Assembly (NCBI GenBank): GCA_900708905.1
Contig: CAADRB010000029.1
Location: forward strand, 1,724,946 to 1,788,945
DNA length: 64,000 nt
Direction of reading: 5' to 3'
From: Hymenolepis diminuta
Lineage: Eukaryota; Platyhelminthes; Cestoda; Cyclophyllidea; Hymenolepididae
In this document: piece by piece, positions 1 to 13,065 of the stretch
How the letters are laid out: each line of letters opens with the position of its first letter
Numbering within the stretch: the stretch's first letter is position 1
Program-made: the position numbers and the translations under genes
The notes under the pieces: generated by a model
Database searches by the model: none
What the model saw: only the letters and a program-made list of their open reading frames with translations
Told to the model about the DNA's origin: nothing

Positions 1-3000
1 TCACTTGATTTATGAGTTGTGTTGTCATTTTCTCTCTTTATCAGTTTCATAAGTAATAATATCGGATATATATTTCTGCCTTTCTTTTCGTCTGCATGTC
101 TTTAGATGAAAATTATCCTATGCTTCTTTTCTATCTATTTTCTCATGTAATCAGTAAATGAGATATCTTATTTAAAATTATGATAGAACTGCTTAGACGT
201 CAGTTGCAGGTTTTTGATTAAGTTCACTAATTGTTTTTTGATAAGTTGTTTCAGTTTCATTGACTAAGGGAAGATCTAAATGGAGAATAATTCCAAGGGG
301 GTCGAAAACTCAAACACTCTTACCTCTGCTCTCACAGTTCATTTTTCATACAATTAAATGCGTGACTTCAAAATTACAGAATGGTCAATCTGAAGACTAT
401 TAGTGCGTAGGAAAATCATTATACTTGAGACACAAGTTTTTACCAACTTCCGTGTTCATTCAACAAAATGTTTCCCAACAATCATCTTGGAGAAAGGAGA
501 AGCATTATAGAGCCTGTCTGGTGAAAAGAGCTCCAACTATATCACTCCTTTATTAGCCAGACTTGACCAATCTCGTTGCTATTCTATTCACTAGCTGTGT
601 ACCAGCATCGGACCCATGTTTTCCGACTTCGCGAAGAACACATTATTCGATGCTTCATCAAAGCTTTTTATTCTTTAATCATGATGGTTGAATTAATTTA
701 AAGTGCTGCTAGCAGTCAAAGAGAGACATAAAAGAGCGAATTTTAATAAGGAATGGGAAGCTCAGGGGTGTAAGTGTTAGTCAGAATAATGGACGATAGC
801 AGTTTTAAGAGAAATAAGAATGTTCTTGAACAATGAATGAAAATACTTAGAGTGAGGAGACCGAGTGACTGTTCACGAATACAATATGATCATGTGGTTT
901 TGTTGCCGACAAGTATGTCTGTTAAGTCCTCGATACCCATCGGCGCATATCAATTAAATTAGCTTGATCAATCATATTGGTTAAGACGGCTTGAAAGACA
1001 GCTAGGAGAGTGTAAAGCACTGCAGGATTTTGGAAATCAAGCTAAATGTTGGATAGTGCTTCCCTTTAGCGTGTCTGGGTCTTATGAATTTATAAATCTC
1101 CAATCGTTGTGAATTATGTCGCCCCTCAACGTGTTTTTAATCTGCAGACAGGTTTAAATTTTAATTTAATTCTTGAACATCTTTTTGATGTTTGAATAAG
1201 TAACGGTTATCGGTTGCATGACGCTAAATTTTAAATTAATAAATTTGCTGGTTAGTTGTTTTCACATTCTGCTTTACACCATTTACATGCTTTTTCTATT
1301 TTATTCGGATAACAAAAAATGCGCCATTCTTGAACGTGCATGAAGAGTCCGTATTTTGTACTATGTGTTGTCTATATCTCTATCACAAAAGAACAATACA
1401 TAGGATACCAACTAAAAGATTTAAATCGAGCTGTTAGGTTTCTCCTAACAGGTTTTTTCTCCTATATGAAAAAGAACATAATCAGAAAGTAGTATATATT
1501 CACTTGAACCGAAGCGAAGATCAAATTTATTAAGGGAAGATTCATTGATTCTAACTTCCTTTCTCTTTGAATCACAATTTTCGAAGTTTTTCCCTTAAAG
1601 GTCTCGAAATAATTAGTATAACGAAATAAATGGCTTAATTTTTACTCTAAACTGAAGTCTTTTGACAGTTTCATGATTCGCTTAGTAATGAAATATTTCA
1701 GTTTGGTCATTCCGACTGAGTGCTCGGTCATAAATCTCTTACTTGCTTAATGGCCTCCTGTTCTCTCTTTTGGTTGCGATTTTTACGACTTTTTGGTCGA
1801 GTGTATATGTAAGTATTGAGTTTGAGAGAAAGAGAGAAGGGAACTTTTCTCTTTCTTTTACAGCAGCCAAACTTTACAGTCCGCGGTTTAATTTTCGTTC
1901 TGCTCTTTGAACTTTAACTTCACTTTTGTTCTTTCTGAAAGCGTTTCTTCTGTTTGCTAGTGTGGATAGTCATTCAAATAATAACACGAATACTGAAGGG
2001 TAAGAGTGTCAATAGTTCAAATTTCCAATTTGATTATGGAATAACGGTAATATGGAAGAAGCCATTTTTTCATTTGCCTGTCTCAATTTTTTTCTGGTTC
2101 TTCTTTTTCAAACGTATTAATAACTACGATATCTAATGGTCACCGTAGAGTATGTCTTAGGACTAGTGTCGGTAGAGAGTAGGAGGTCAGAGAAGAGACG
2201 TCTGGACTGTAAAGAGCTAGTTTTGATTATGAAATGGAGTTTATTTAGGGCTCACTAGATGACAACAACAAATGCAGTTAAGTTAATCAAAGACGTATCA
2301 TAAGGGAAATTGTCACAAGGGAACATTTGAACCCAAACAAGTTGGTTATGGTCACCCTCCTCCCTCCCCTTCCCCCCGAGTATTTGTTTCACTTTCTCTG
2401 GATACTATTCGCCTACTTTTCCTTTCAAATAAACATAAAAATGCTTACCAGAAATGGAATGGAATATAAGTCTAAAATAAAATGACCGTAACCGAGAACT
2501 AATATTTACTGGAATCGATTTTACATTAAGCAAAATGTCTTCTGTTTAAGGTGATTTATATATGCCTACTCGAAGGTTTATTATAATTCCATAGTTGAAT
2601 AACTTCTGAGCTCAAATAGGATTCTCCCTTTATAAATTTTGAGTTTTCCTTGAATTTTTTTTCCTAACCCAGAAAGAAGGCAACCTTTTTCCTTCTTAAT
2701 TCTTATGCATGTTCTTCGTATTTACATTGCTTCTGTTGATCTATCCGTCGCTTTTGAATTTAATTTTTTAATCCTGCCAAATTTTATTTCTTCCCAACTT
2801 ATCTCTTAATGGTGTAAAAGGGGAATTAAATACGAATTTCGAAGCTTTCTGAAATTTCTGTCTAATTTATTACAGTTTTCTTTAAATATTCGGCTTAACT
2901 CTGGGACAGTCACTTTAAATACTATTTGATATGAGACTGAATCTCATTTCTTTAATTTTTCGTTACTATATGACTCAAAATGCTATTTTTCAATTAATGA

Positions 3001-3354
3001 ATTAATTTCACTGTTTATATTTCTCAATCTTCATAGTTGACCCATCATATTTATTCAGAAATTAAATGAAATTTTGACCATGAATATTGAGTAGATTTAT
3101 CAAATAATTATCAGATTCTAACGGAATAATTTGAAACGATCTTTGAAAATAATCGTTTCATTATTTAAGTATGAGTTTTCCAACTCACGTCAAATATTAT
3201 TTCACAATTTGCCTCGAGACTTATGGTTATTAATAAGTTCATTGATTAGACAGTGAAGGTGTAGCATCTACAATTTGATGATTTAAGGAGGAACTGCGGA
3301 CTTCGATAAATTCGATTATAGTATTGTGACTCACGGTCGTGCGAGACAACTTTT
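1..3354. other. No gene recognised
   Basis: AT-rich sequence with only short chance reading frames. It holds one degenerate SINE-like copy (470-640) and a small perfect hairpin at 1431-1451. It may be an upstream MON2 intron or 5' flank. Confidence 0.6.
470..640 (-). repeat. Degenerate SINE-like repeat copy
   Basis: It shares short blocks with the copies at 37850 and 48622, such as TTATTAGCCAGACTTGACCA and the end-body TTCCCAACA word. The tRNA-like head is almost eroded here. Confidence 0.4.
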
Positions 3355-3735
3355 TTACATTTTTATCATGGGGTAGCATTTAAACACGTGAAATAGCAAA
3401 ATAGTTCAGTAAGGAATAAAGCGAAGGGAGGGTATGAAAGGTGTATATAATCAGGTCAGTGGGTCAAGAGTCTTTCTTGACTTACGGAATCATTGAATGG
3501 TCCCCTTTCTCAATGGAATATAGCACGTTTAGTAATAACCAGACATTTCAAAGCTCATTTTTCACAATTTATTTCCTGAGTATCTGGTGAGTTCGTGTCC
3601 ACGATATGTAGAGGTTATTAACTAGTTCACTTAGTTGGATGATTGGTCATACATCTCTGATTCATATATATTTTCTTACAGTCATGAGCCGTTACACGAG
3701 AATAACCAAAGGCCTTATTAATTGAGCGGAGCTCA
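3355..3735. repeat. Unclassified interspersed repeat, family 2, copy a
   Basis: It contains CAAAATAGTTCAGTAAGG, CAAAGCTCATTTTTCACAAT, GTGAGTTCGTGTCCACGATA, TTGGATGATTGGTCATAC and CATGAGCCGTTACACGAGA. The same series of words recurs in the same order at 4290-4650 and, less clearly, at 7235-7950. It has no coding capacity. Confidence 0.55.
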
Positions 3736-4289
3736 CTCGAGTTCACTCAAGATGGGTTCTGTTTACTCTATTGCTTAATTTTCTTTTGACTTATTTTTGG
3801 AAAAGAGGGTCAGCGTAACTGGGAAATTTTTATCTTGTCTGATATAGATGAGACGCATGCAACTTCAACTCCCATCGGTGTTCCATTTTCTATATAATTA
3901 AATGATTAAAATGGCGGAGGCGTATTTCGATTTTACACCGTTCTATCATGGCACATTTGGCATATTTTATTCATATAAAAAAAATAATTTATATATCACG
4001 GCTAACGCATCCGTTAGCTCTTCTCTTTGCAAGAAATAATTTTTGGATGCTACCGGCTGTTTTTTCTTACTTTATAATTCCCTGTTTCCTTTTTGAACCT
4101 CAAAATTTTCATTTTCGGCTTTATTTTTAAATTTCACTTTCAGCTTCACTTCGTTGAGATTATTGGTTGAACTGCTTTGTGTTCTCAATCGTTCTCAATA
4201 TTTTTTACATCTTTTTTAAAAATAACATCTTAATCTTCAAGATTTGCTTTAGTGGATCCATTGTGATCGGCCATGGTAATCAGAAATGT

Positions 4290-4650
4290 TTACAAGTTTT
4301 ATTCATTGATGACATCCGAACAAGGTAATATCAAACGAGTTCAGTGTGGTAAGAGACAGGGAAGGGGTCAGTAATATGTTGGCAAAGGTGACACGATCTC
4401 AAGAGTTTTTCCTTTTTAAACTCTGTATGCATTAAGTGTAATTGAATTTTTCATATTTAAATGTTTTAAAGCTCAATTTTGCTTATTTGTTTCATTAGTG
4501 AGTTTATGTCCGCGATATTCCCAGCTTATCGCTCAGTTCAATTAATTGAATTATTTGTTATGTTTATCCTTTAACAGCCATAAGTAGGAAGCTGAGACTA
4601 GCGTAAGGATTTCCAACATAGCAGAGCTCACGAATTCTTATCTAAATTCC
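4290..4650. repeat. Unclassified interspersed repeat, family 2, copy b
   Basis: It parallels copy a: AACGAGTTCAGTGTGGTAAG, TTAAAGCTCAATTTTGCTTA, GTGAGTTTATGTCCGCGATA and GCTGAGACTAGCGTAAGG. It sits only about 560 bp after copy a, in the same orientation. Confidence 0.55.
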
Positions 4651-7234
4651 TCGGCATCGTCACAAATTCAATGCGTTATGTTGTATGACCAGGAACAGTT
4701 TTGTCAAAAGTTTCGCAGTATTTATTTATGTTCACGAACATTTTTAAAAATCAAATGTGGAATATTTGTTGATGTTAATTTGCTTTCATTTTCGTTTCCG
4801 TTTTCCGTCGGTCAAAGTGGTGACTGATGTTTTTATTAAAATTGACTGGATTGGCTACGGAAATAAGATGAGATTTAGAGATGCATTAGGGTTCGTAGAC
4901 AGTTTCTTTTTCAGATATGAGAAGTTATTTCCATTCTCAGACAATCTAGTTTTATCAACAATTACCCAATAGCTGTATCTTAACATCAACATGCTAGGAT
5001 TTGCCCTCAAGCAAGAAGAAATGTCACATTTTATAATATGCTATTAATTTACTTAAATGCTTATTAGAGGTGACACGCAATGCTCGATGCTTTGTCTTAA
5101 TTGGTGAGAAGCACCGCTCTTTATATGTTAGAATAATTTTACGACTTAATGGAGCGCTAGAGTGGCCAAGATGCCTACGTCTGAATTAGGGAGGGTGAAA
5201 TAACTACAAGAAATTCAATCGCCTAAATTTTTAAAGTAGTATACAAAAGACCCTGAAGATGGTTGGGAAATGTCAATTGTACTCAAGTCGCCGTATCTCC
5301 GAGGAGCTTTATCATGTATCCAGACGCTTTGGGTCTAGATACCATAAAGTGTTATTTGACAGAATGTGACTGTCCACACACCTATGTTCGTAGTGTATGG
5401 CTTAGGAATCATTGGTTTGGGATAGAGGAACCTTGCCAAGTTATCACCCTTTCCCAGCTTGTAACGATGGGGCGGAGACAGAGAATGTCCTGTGAATGCT
5501 TGCATTAACAGAGAACCGGGGAAACATTTGGTCCATTATTTAGCTATAAAAGTGGGTAGAAGAATGCCATTGGTAGAGCTGAAAGAAATTCAAGATGCCG
5601 GAGGTAGATAAATCAGTTAGAAACTTTAGGGAATAGGTCACTACGCACTCAACATATGCGTTTACCTTTTCGTGATAATAGTCATCAAGGTTTTGAATTA
5701 CCAACTGAGCTTGTTGACGTATCATTACTGACTTCTTTGAACTGTTTCATCAAGTAACAACTTAACAATTGCTTATATCAATGATTTATGAATCTAGCAG
5801 GGTTTTTAGTTTTTTCCTCCAATCCTGTATCCGTTGGAAAAGCTTACATTTCATAATCTTAGTGTTATAAGGTTATGTCATATTGGGGCCATGTCGATCG
5901 AACAGATGGAAAAAGTCAAGTCATTCATGTCATCGGATCAGTTCGGAGGTGGCCGGCAAGCCACCTCCAATTTATTAGTAAATTAGGCTTATATACAAAA
6001 CATTTCTTCGTTGGACGTCAGTCATGTCTTGTTGTCGGAGTCGGCATGATGATAGAAACCCGTTTAGGTATCTATGTACAGATATGCAGGCACACAGCGG
6101 GACTGTCTGTAAACACTATGGTGGAGGTCTTATCGCCAGTCAATCATTTCTAATCGCTAGGTGATGATAGACATCTGCTGGCTATAGCACTTAGTATCTA
6201 CTGCTTTTCGATAAATATACACGTCATTTTATATGGACAATTGATTGGTTCTGATATGCCGCACTGATTTGAATTAATACTTATACATGATTAGCATGTT
6301 CTAATTTGATTAGGTCTTCTTATTTTAGGTCATTCAAATAGGGTTTATTTTTCAGCAGGGTAATGGTAGCTTTGTTAGTTCTTTCATACTTTTTATCATG
6401 GATAGTCGGTGTTGCTTTGGTCACCGTTCTCGTCTGCCATATCAGAAGTTACGGATTCGATTTCCGTCGGTGCAAGCCCAGTGAACGGAATAACCAACTA
6501 CCAGTCAATAGCTTTTATTTTAAGTTAGAATTGGTTGAATATTTACGAGCTTGAAAATAGCCTGTCTTAAAAGAGCAAAGTCGTTTTAGCTGCCAAAATT
6601 ATTCGGTGCACCGTCGTTAGAGGGTGTTTTATTAATGCACGCGTTCTGATAAACTTGGCTTTCCTATATTTACGATAATTCAAAGTAGATGTATGGCTAA
6701 ATTTGAAGGGACAATAAAAATACATTCGGTCATAAAGGTATGTATCGATTGAATTGAAAGGAAAAAGTGCTTAACTTAATATGACTTTGAATTTAACTCA
6801 GTGCAGAAGAGACGAGGCACTTATATCTTTTGATTGGATTTCCCAAGAGATTTTTATTATTCCTTCTTGATGATTAAAGATTTATTCTCTTTTAGCATTT
6901 GATTGTCGAATCTATTTGTATATTAAATTATCGCATTTGGATCTAGATCTTTTAATTAGAATCTTCTTAAATTGCATACATTTCAGTCTCTTGATATCTA
7001 CAATCTGCCCTACTAAAAAGATTATACGTCACTGTGTAGACTTCATATTGATTTTAACATCTCGTAAAAAAATGAAAATTAATGTGTCGGAATCAAATGA
7101 TCTAATATTGGTAATATATCTCTTTCTAGTTTACTGAAATTCATCAAATTTCAGACAATTGCCTTTCGCTAAAAAGATTTAGCTTTTTCAGCTAGTATCA
7201 CATATTCCTAGTATAAAGGAAGGCAAACAAGTAG
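4651..7234. other. No gene recognised; slightly GC-richer repeat-like sequence
   Basis: The stretches at about 5150-5510 and 5880-6140 are richer in G and C than their surroundings and give frames of 81 and 92 codons, but neither shows a known domain or MON2 similarity. Old transposon debris is the likeliest explanation. One SINE-like copy lies at 6400-6510. Confidence 0.5.
6400..6510 (+). repeat. SINE-like repeat with tRNA-like head
   Basis: Forward orientation. TAGTCGGTG then GGTCACC precede GGATTCGATTT (a pol III box B-like word at about 6453) and CAGTGAACGGAATAACCAACT. The reverse complement matches the copy at 48622-48835 word by word. Confidence 0.5.
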
Positions 7235-7950
7235 TCTACGATATTTAATCATGGGAAAGTATCTTTATGTGAGCAACAGTACAGCAGTCCAGCAAGGTAT
7301 GAAAGAGGTGGGATGGGTATCATGAACTCTAAGAAGGGAAAAATATTTTACTGTCTTTAGCCTTGGGAAAGAGTCTATATATGAGGAACAATACAATTGT
7401 CAATTAAAGGGTGATAGAGAGGTCTTACTTCAGCTGATTTATAGAATTATAATGCATTCTTTGCTTTTACTTAGAGAAGATAAAAGGTACTGCGTCATGT
7501 CCTAACTATTTTAAATTAAAGAAACTGTTTTCTTGATGATTCCAGAGGGGGTTCAGGTGTTCTCGATATTCTGAGTTTAATGGCCAGTTGATCAATTTGT
7601 GTGGTTGGTAGGCCTTCTCAATATTATTACCGTCCATAGAAATGCGAGGAGCTCTTACGAGTTTTAATCATTGGAAGCATCTGACTAGTAGAAACAAAAA
7701 AGGTCACGTCACCACGGTCTTACATTGTTTGAATTAGGAAAGCACTATGCTATCCATATCTTGGTGTCCAATTATCATGAACTGACTCCCATATTCATGG
7801 GTGAGATTATATACACAATATTCAGAGTTTATTGACTGATTGATTTAGTTCCATAGTTGGTCATACCACTCCGATTTATTTGCGCTTTGTTAATGCCCGA
7901 AGCAGGTAGACGAGACTAGCAATGATTTTTTAACTTAGCATTAGCAAATA
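7235..7950. repeat. Unclassified interspersed repeat, family 2, copy c, with internal triplication
   Basis: The right part (from 7795) has GGGTGAGATTATATACACAA, TAGTTGGTCATACCACTCC and GTAGACGAGACTAGCAATGA, as in copies a and b. The left part has a three-fold unit of loosely similar form: near 7247 (AATCATGGGAAAGTATC), near 7360 (GCCTTGGGAAAGAGTC) and near 7665 (AATCATTGGAAGCATC). Confidence 0.5.
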
Positions 7951-9949
7951 TTCCTCCTTTACACTGCAGCGAATTTTGAATTCAACTCGCTCGTAATTCT
8001 ACTCTCGGGTAAAATTTGAGTACTTATGTGCTTATATTGCCCTCTTAAATAATTCCTCCTTATTTCATTTTCAATTTATTAGTATTCGTGAAGCTACTTT
8101 TTCATGGAAGTTTTCAGCAATTGTCCTCTCCCTTTCTTCCCTCTTTTATTTTTTAGCATCACGAAATCAGTGAATTATTCACACTATAGAATGTTTTGTA
8201 CACTTTAAGAGAGCCTGCATATTTCTCTTATCTCTTAAATACTTTCCCATCTCATTCTCTATTTCTTTGCTGAAAATAATTTTTTAATTAGGAGAGGAGA
8301 AATTTTTGAAAATATCAATCGTCTAAATGAGAATCTACCCGACTATTTAAAGTTTCTAGGGAAAGTTGGTCATTTAAATAACTTAATTAATACTGGAGCC
8401 GTAATTTAAGTTTTCTTCAAGGTATTTTTTATCCTAGTAATGAGGTCTCTTTTAAGGAAAGAAAAAATACTGTGGTACTTCACAATTTTTTTTGTATAAT
8501 TGCTAATTTATGTCCATATTTCCTTACGTACTTGTGACTCAACTTTCCGCGGAATATATCTCTCTGAATTTCTTAATATTCATTTTACTACTATACTTAA
8601 TTTAGGTAATAATTTCCTCATTCTTTAGTGGTCAAATTGTTAAATATAAAATACCTACCACAATAAATAAATCCTTAGGATTGAGATAGCCTGCGGGAAG
8701 ATTTAATTTTTCACATTTTTAATTATGTTACGTCTATCCTATGATAGGTTTTGAAAATAATTTAATAGCTTATGTGTACATCGATTAATCCACATATAGG
8801 CTAAGTCAGGTGCATTGAGATTGATGATCGTTGGTTTAAATCAAATCGCACTATTTAATGTTGATCAGTTTGAAGGGTAGTAAAATCCCAATTTCTCATA
8901 AAAGTGGCCATAAAGTGCTTTCTCTTTACTGAAGTTAAGTGACATTAACACTTTTCATAATGGGTTTGGAAAGTGCTTCTTTTAAGAGTAAATGCAGTAC
9001 TGTTTCGGAGATCTGTTATAAACTTTGCCAGCATTTTTGTTACATCATATTGGTCTTTATTGATTTTTTAACTAATTTAAAATATGAATAGTTATGATGA
9101 AGTATAGATAAAAATAATCGTTTTCGGATCTAAGGTAGATAAGTTCCGTTGGGTTAATGTACCGTACTCTATTGCTCGTTTTAAAAGTACAAGGAGAAAA
9201 AATGTGTCCAGTCGTAAGGAGTCTTGAATTAATGAATGGCATTCGAAAGTGACATTATAAGATAAAATGCGCTAGTTTTGCTCTGATAATTATCAGATCA
9301 CACATCGATCAATGAGCCCCAGTGAACTCGATAACCAACTGATGATAATAAGTAATAAGAATGGAATTATGGATGTCTTATTTATGAATGGTAATAAATG
9401 GACAATTAGTGGCTATTTTGACTGTCTTCGAGACGCACTTTTGTAATCCACAAAAGTGCACGCCCACGCAATAACGGGAAGTGCCAGTCAAATGTAATAT
9501 GATTTATTGTTCTATACATTCGATCCAACTAATTCAAACAGAAGCAGATTCAATTTTTTTCATTTAGGAGCAACTCATCCTCTAGCAGTAGTTGCAAGAC
9601 TGAAGGAATCGGAAAGAAGACGCCTACACAAAAGCAAAATTATGACATTCAAAATCACATAAAGTGTATAATCATTTCGAGTTACATAAGCACATGAACG
9701 GATAATTAATCATTTGGTGCTTAACTGCAAATTCACATATACTAAAATAAAACGCTCTTCAGATCAGGAATCTGGAGGCCAGATTCTGAACATTTGGATC
9801 TAGAATGACAGGTCTTGCTGCATAAAATAAAGCTTCTGAATATTATATATCAACTGTTCAACCGAAATTTCATTTGCCAGATTCAACTGAGACAAAGATA
9901 ATTGAGATATCAAAGGTTGCAATTATTCCTGGTTTTAATATGTACAATT
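7951..9949. other. No gene recognised
   Basis: AT-rich, without conserved coding blocks. It contains a perfect 10-bp stem hairpin at 9435-9459. Confidence 0.6.
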
Positions 9950-9957
9950 CTAGGTAA

Positions 9958-10600
9958 ATGGCCAATTCAATTCCAATTGCTGGTGTTGCGTTTGTCATTG
10001 ATGATTCGCAATTCCTAGTTCAAGAATCTAAACCCTTAGTGAACAGACTGACTATGGTTATAGTAAGAGTTGATAATAATTCTCTGGGTTTTATCGCCCG
10101 TTATGCACCAACTGACTGCCCATCCCGATTTTTGGAGAAATAAACTTTCTGTAGACAACTGGATATGATATTGAGAAACATAAAGTGTGGTAGTGTCGTC
10201 ATCATAGGTGATTTGACTCGTCTCGGTCCTGATGTTCGCAATAGTTGTGCGAATGTAGTTGGGTGCTTCACAGACTCCGTGAAGACAGCAGAAAACGAAC
10301 AATGCCTATTAAGATTTGTGGGAAAAATGAGCCATATATTGTTAATTTCTTCTTTCACAAGTCGAATAAAAGACGACATACTGGGTACCATTCAAGAATT
10401 GGGCTAGGTGACGTCCTAGACTTCTACCTTGTTACAAGGAAAAGTAACGCCACATTCCTTAACTTTAAGACATCCATAGAAGCTGTTCCAAACTCTGACC
10501 ACTTTGTAGTTGCATCCATTCTCAGACTTGAAGATGATGTAGCGAAGAGACTCGAGTATAGGAAAAACAGTTGTAAGTCTGGCAGACTTTGAAGACAGTT
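9958..10600 (+). pseudogene. LINE endonuclease domain remnant
   Basis: Across frames one reads AGVAFVIDDSQFLVQESKPL, IARYAPTD (for VYAPT), SVVIIGDLTRLGPDVRNSC (for the GDFNAxVG motif, with Phe-Asn replaced), VNFFFHKSNKRRHTGYHSR (for NTFFxHKxxRRxTWxS), GDVLDFYLVTRK (for xQIDYILVxxR) and PNSDHFVVASILRL (for the terminal SDHxLV motif). The order and spacing are right for an APE-type endonuclease. Several catalytic residues are changed, so it is inactive. Confidence 0.75.
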
Positions 10601-10899
10601 GTTTTCCCATCTCAACACATAGAAGTAAATATCAAAAGTTTCTTGAAAAAGAAATATCAGAGAATGTAATACGGAATTATGATGTTGTGAGTTCTATGGC
10701 GAAAGCAGTTACTCAAAACCTCAGAAATGTAGTGCAAGAAATAGAAAATCTAAGCCGTGATTTGAAAAAGCTATCGATCTTTTGAGTACAGGAACGGAGG
10801 GAATTACGAAAACGATGGCTATGCGACCAATCTCGAGTCCTGTAGACAGTGTAGGAATAAAGTCAATTCACTTATCTAAAATGCACAATGGAACTATTT

Positions 10900-12075
10900 A
10901 TTGACTGAAATGAAAAAAGTTTATAAATGAACTCAGGTAAGCCCACGACTTACTAAGATGGACATTACAAGCTGTTAGTCAAAATTGGATAATTCCTATG
11001 CGTAAAAAGTTTGTTTTTGATTTGAGTTCTCTTTCTAGACATTATTACAAAATTAGCCAAATTCCGGAAAGTGTCTTCTGAAATAAATATTAGTACCTCA
11101 AGACGCAAACTTAACTGCTGAGGAACTTTAAATAGCCAAATGCAGATTAAAGTTATTTAAAAGTCCTGGGCTGAATGGACTATGATTTGACCCATTCAAG
11201 TGAAGTGGCTCTTCACCTGATAATCTACTACTAAAATATTTTGACTACATGTATGACATGCATTCAATACCTTGATCCCACGTGGATGCTGTGGTAATCA
11301 GTATTTGCAATGATAGACTGTAGAAGTATCTTCTTTCTTGATACGGCGGGAAATCCTTTGAATCAACGGTCTATGAGAGGCTGACGCTGATTAAATAGCC
11401 GACATGGATTTCACGCTGCAAGTTCTATTGAGCAAGCGATCTTGCTGTAAGAATCTTAATTCAAGAATCCTTTGATCGTCGTTTTGGAAATAATCTCATC
11501 TTTGTCAATTTAGAAAAACCCTTTGATTCTCTTTCTGCTTGTGAAATTCTATTAAGATTGTGTGAACTCAAGGTGCCCTGGAATACAGTCAATTGCATGA
11601 GACAATACCTCAATAAACCAAAAGGGTCATTAGAGACTCGAATGAAAGTCATTAATTGGAAAGAGAGGTAAGACAGGTATCAAAAGAGGATCCACCACTC
11701 TTCACTGTAGTATTTCAGTTTAAATTAGATGAAGTATATGTAACATGTGAGGGTATAAAAGGCAGACTGTTGAGGACTTTGAATGGTCATTGGGACACCT
11801 TGAATATGTAGATGATCTGTCTTACCACTTTATCGATTTAATAAGCCGAACAGCTCTTTCGAATACTTTGAGCATACTCGATATCCTAAACTCAAGGCAA
11901 ACTATAAAATACTTACCAAATTGCGAGAACACCGTAAATGTAATGAGTGACAGTTCAGTCGAAATCTACATAAGTAACTCTCATTCTACTTATATTTGCA
12001 TGTCTTTTATTAGCCTTCTTCATTCGATTTCAGAGTTTGTTCCAGTCACCGTTACTAGTAAGGTCAATTATTAAT
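10900..12075 (+). pseudogene. LINE reverse transcriptase remnant
   Basis: Visible pieces are LIFVNLEKPFDSL at about 11500-11540, which stands for the palm motif A FVDFxKAFDS with its first Asp changed to Asn; a weak motif B region near 11670 (GIKRGSTTL); and EYVDDLS at about 11805, the YxDD motif C. Many stops break the frame. Confidence 0.65.
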
Positions 12076-12740
12076 GGTGATAGAGATGAATGATTTGACC
12101 GGACCTTAATCCTTAACCTTAAATCATTTTTGTCGCTCCCGAGACAATTTCGGATTTCATTCAATTAGAATTCAACTTAATATATAATCGCCTTATACCA
12201 ATTACACCTTTTATATTATTTGATGATGACCAGGCTTTGACTTCCACCTTTATAAATTACTATGCCAACAAATATTGACTTTCTTTTTGTTTTCATACTT
12301 AATCAAAGCACATGTTATTCGGAAAACACTGCAAAAGAAAGATATATCTAATCAAGAAAAAATCAAAATACAAAAATGTTTCCCATAATATTTAATACCT
12401 AGCTTAATCTATTTTGGAAAAATAAACTCGGAATGCTAAACTGGAAGGAAAGGAGGTGATACAGTTTTCAAATTTTGAGATTTCTAGAATTTAGAGATGC
12501 ACTTTTCTCAAATCTTCTTTGGGATTCCCTTTTCTCATCACTTTAGTTATTCAGTTATTCCATGTTTAGAAGAATTTCAGGAGTAAGTTGTGTCAACAGC
12601 GTTTTCCAGTACATTTATCCGAATTTCGTGATGTGAAAACTAATCGAAAAAGGATGTTTTTGTATCAGTTATTCACTTTTCTTTTACGAATTCAATTTTT
12701 TAACTCCAGGACTAAGTCCTATGAAAGAGAGTAAATAACT

Positions 12741-12930
12741 CCCAAGCCCATTTAAGTAAGAGTTTTCCAACACAAGTCTTATGTAGATGAGCAGCATTAT
12801 GGGACCTCTCAGATGAGAAACTCAAATTCTGCTCTCTATTTATTGGTCCATTCTAACCAGTTGGATCGGCCATTCCGCTCCCTGCGTCTACGCATATGAA
12901 TACTACTGGCGCATTGAAAACAAGTCTGCA
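12741..12930 (-). repeat. SINE-like repeat copy
   Basis: It begins CCAAGCCCATTTAAGTAAG and runs through TTATTGGTCCATTCTAACCA and CGGCCATTCCGCTC, in the same order as the copies at 37850 and 48622. The tRNA-like head is poorly kept. Confidence 0.5.
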
Positions 12931-13009
12931 TTCTTATGGTCACTATGGATAGACCCGTTAAATCATTATGCAGTCTTTGATCGAGAAAACTCACTCTATT
13001 AGTCAGTAT

Positions 13010-13065
13010 TTTCTAGTGCGATTTGTCATTCTGGTCACTGGGATAAGACCCGGTGAACGGACATG
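13010..13065 (+). repeat. SINE-like repeat, head-only fragment
   Basis: A forward fragment: CTAGTGCG, GGTCACTGGGATAAGACCC and CGGTGAACGGACATGG, matching the junction of tRNA-like head and body in other copies. It lies close to the - strand copy ending near 12930, so the two form a loose inverted pair. Confidence 0.4.

Larger units (their letters stand above)
9950..12080 (+). mobile_element. Degenerate non-LTR retrotransposon (LINE) fragment
   Basis: An AP-endonuclease followed by reverse transcriptase, in the order of a LINE second ORF, broken by many stops and shifts. I cannot assign the clade. The endonuclease resembles the CFDP2-like/RTE-like type found in many invertebrate LINEs. No poly-A tail or target duplication was found. 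It lies upstream of the first MON2 exon seen, probably in a MON2 intron or 5' flank. Confidence 0.75.

Noticed and set aside
1431..1458. Hairpin followed by a T-run resembling a rho-independent terminator
   Set aside because: The window is a eukaryotic nuclear sequence, so this terminator type does not apply. Chance or a small inverted repeat is enough.
5263..6153. Frames of 81 and 92 codons in a GC-richer patch
   Set aside because: No recognisable domain, no splice-supported extension and uneven composition. Transposon debris is likelier.
10036..10618. Several - strand frames overlapping the LINE endonuclease
   Set aside because: They are shadows. The + strand carries the endonuclease motifs in the right order.
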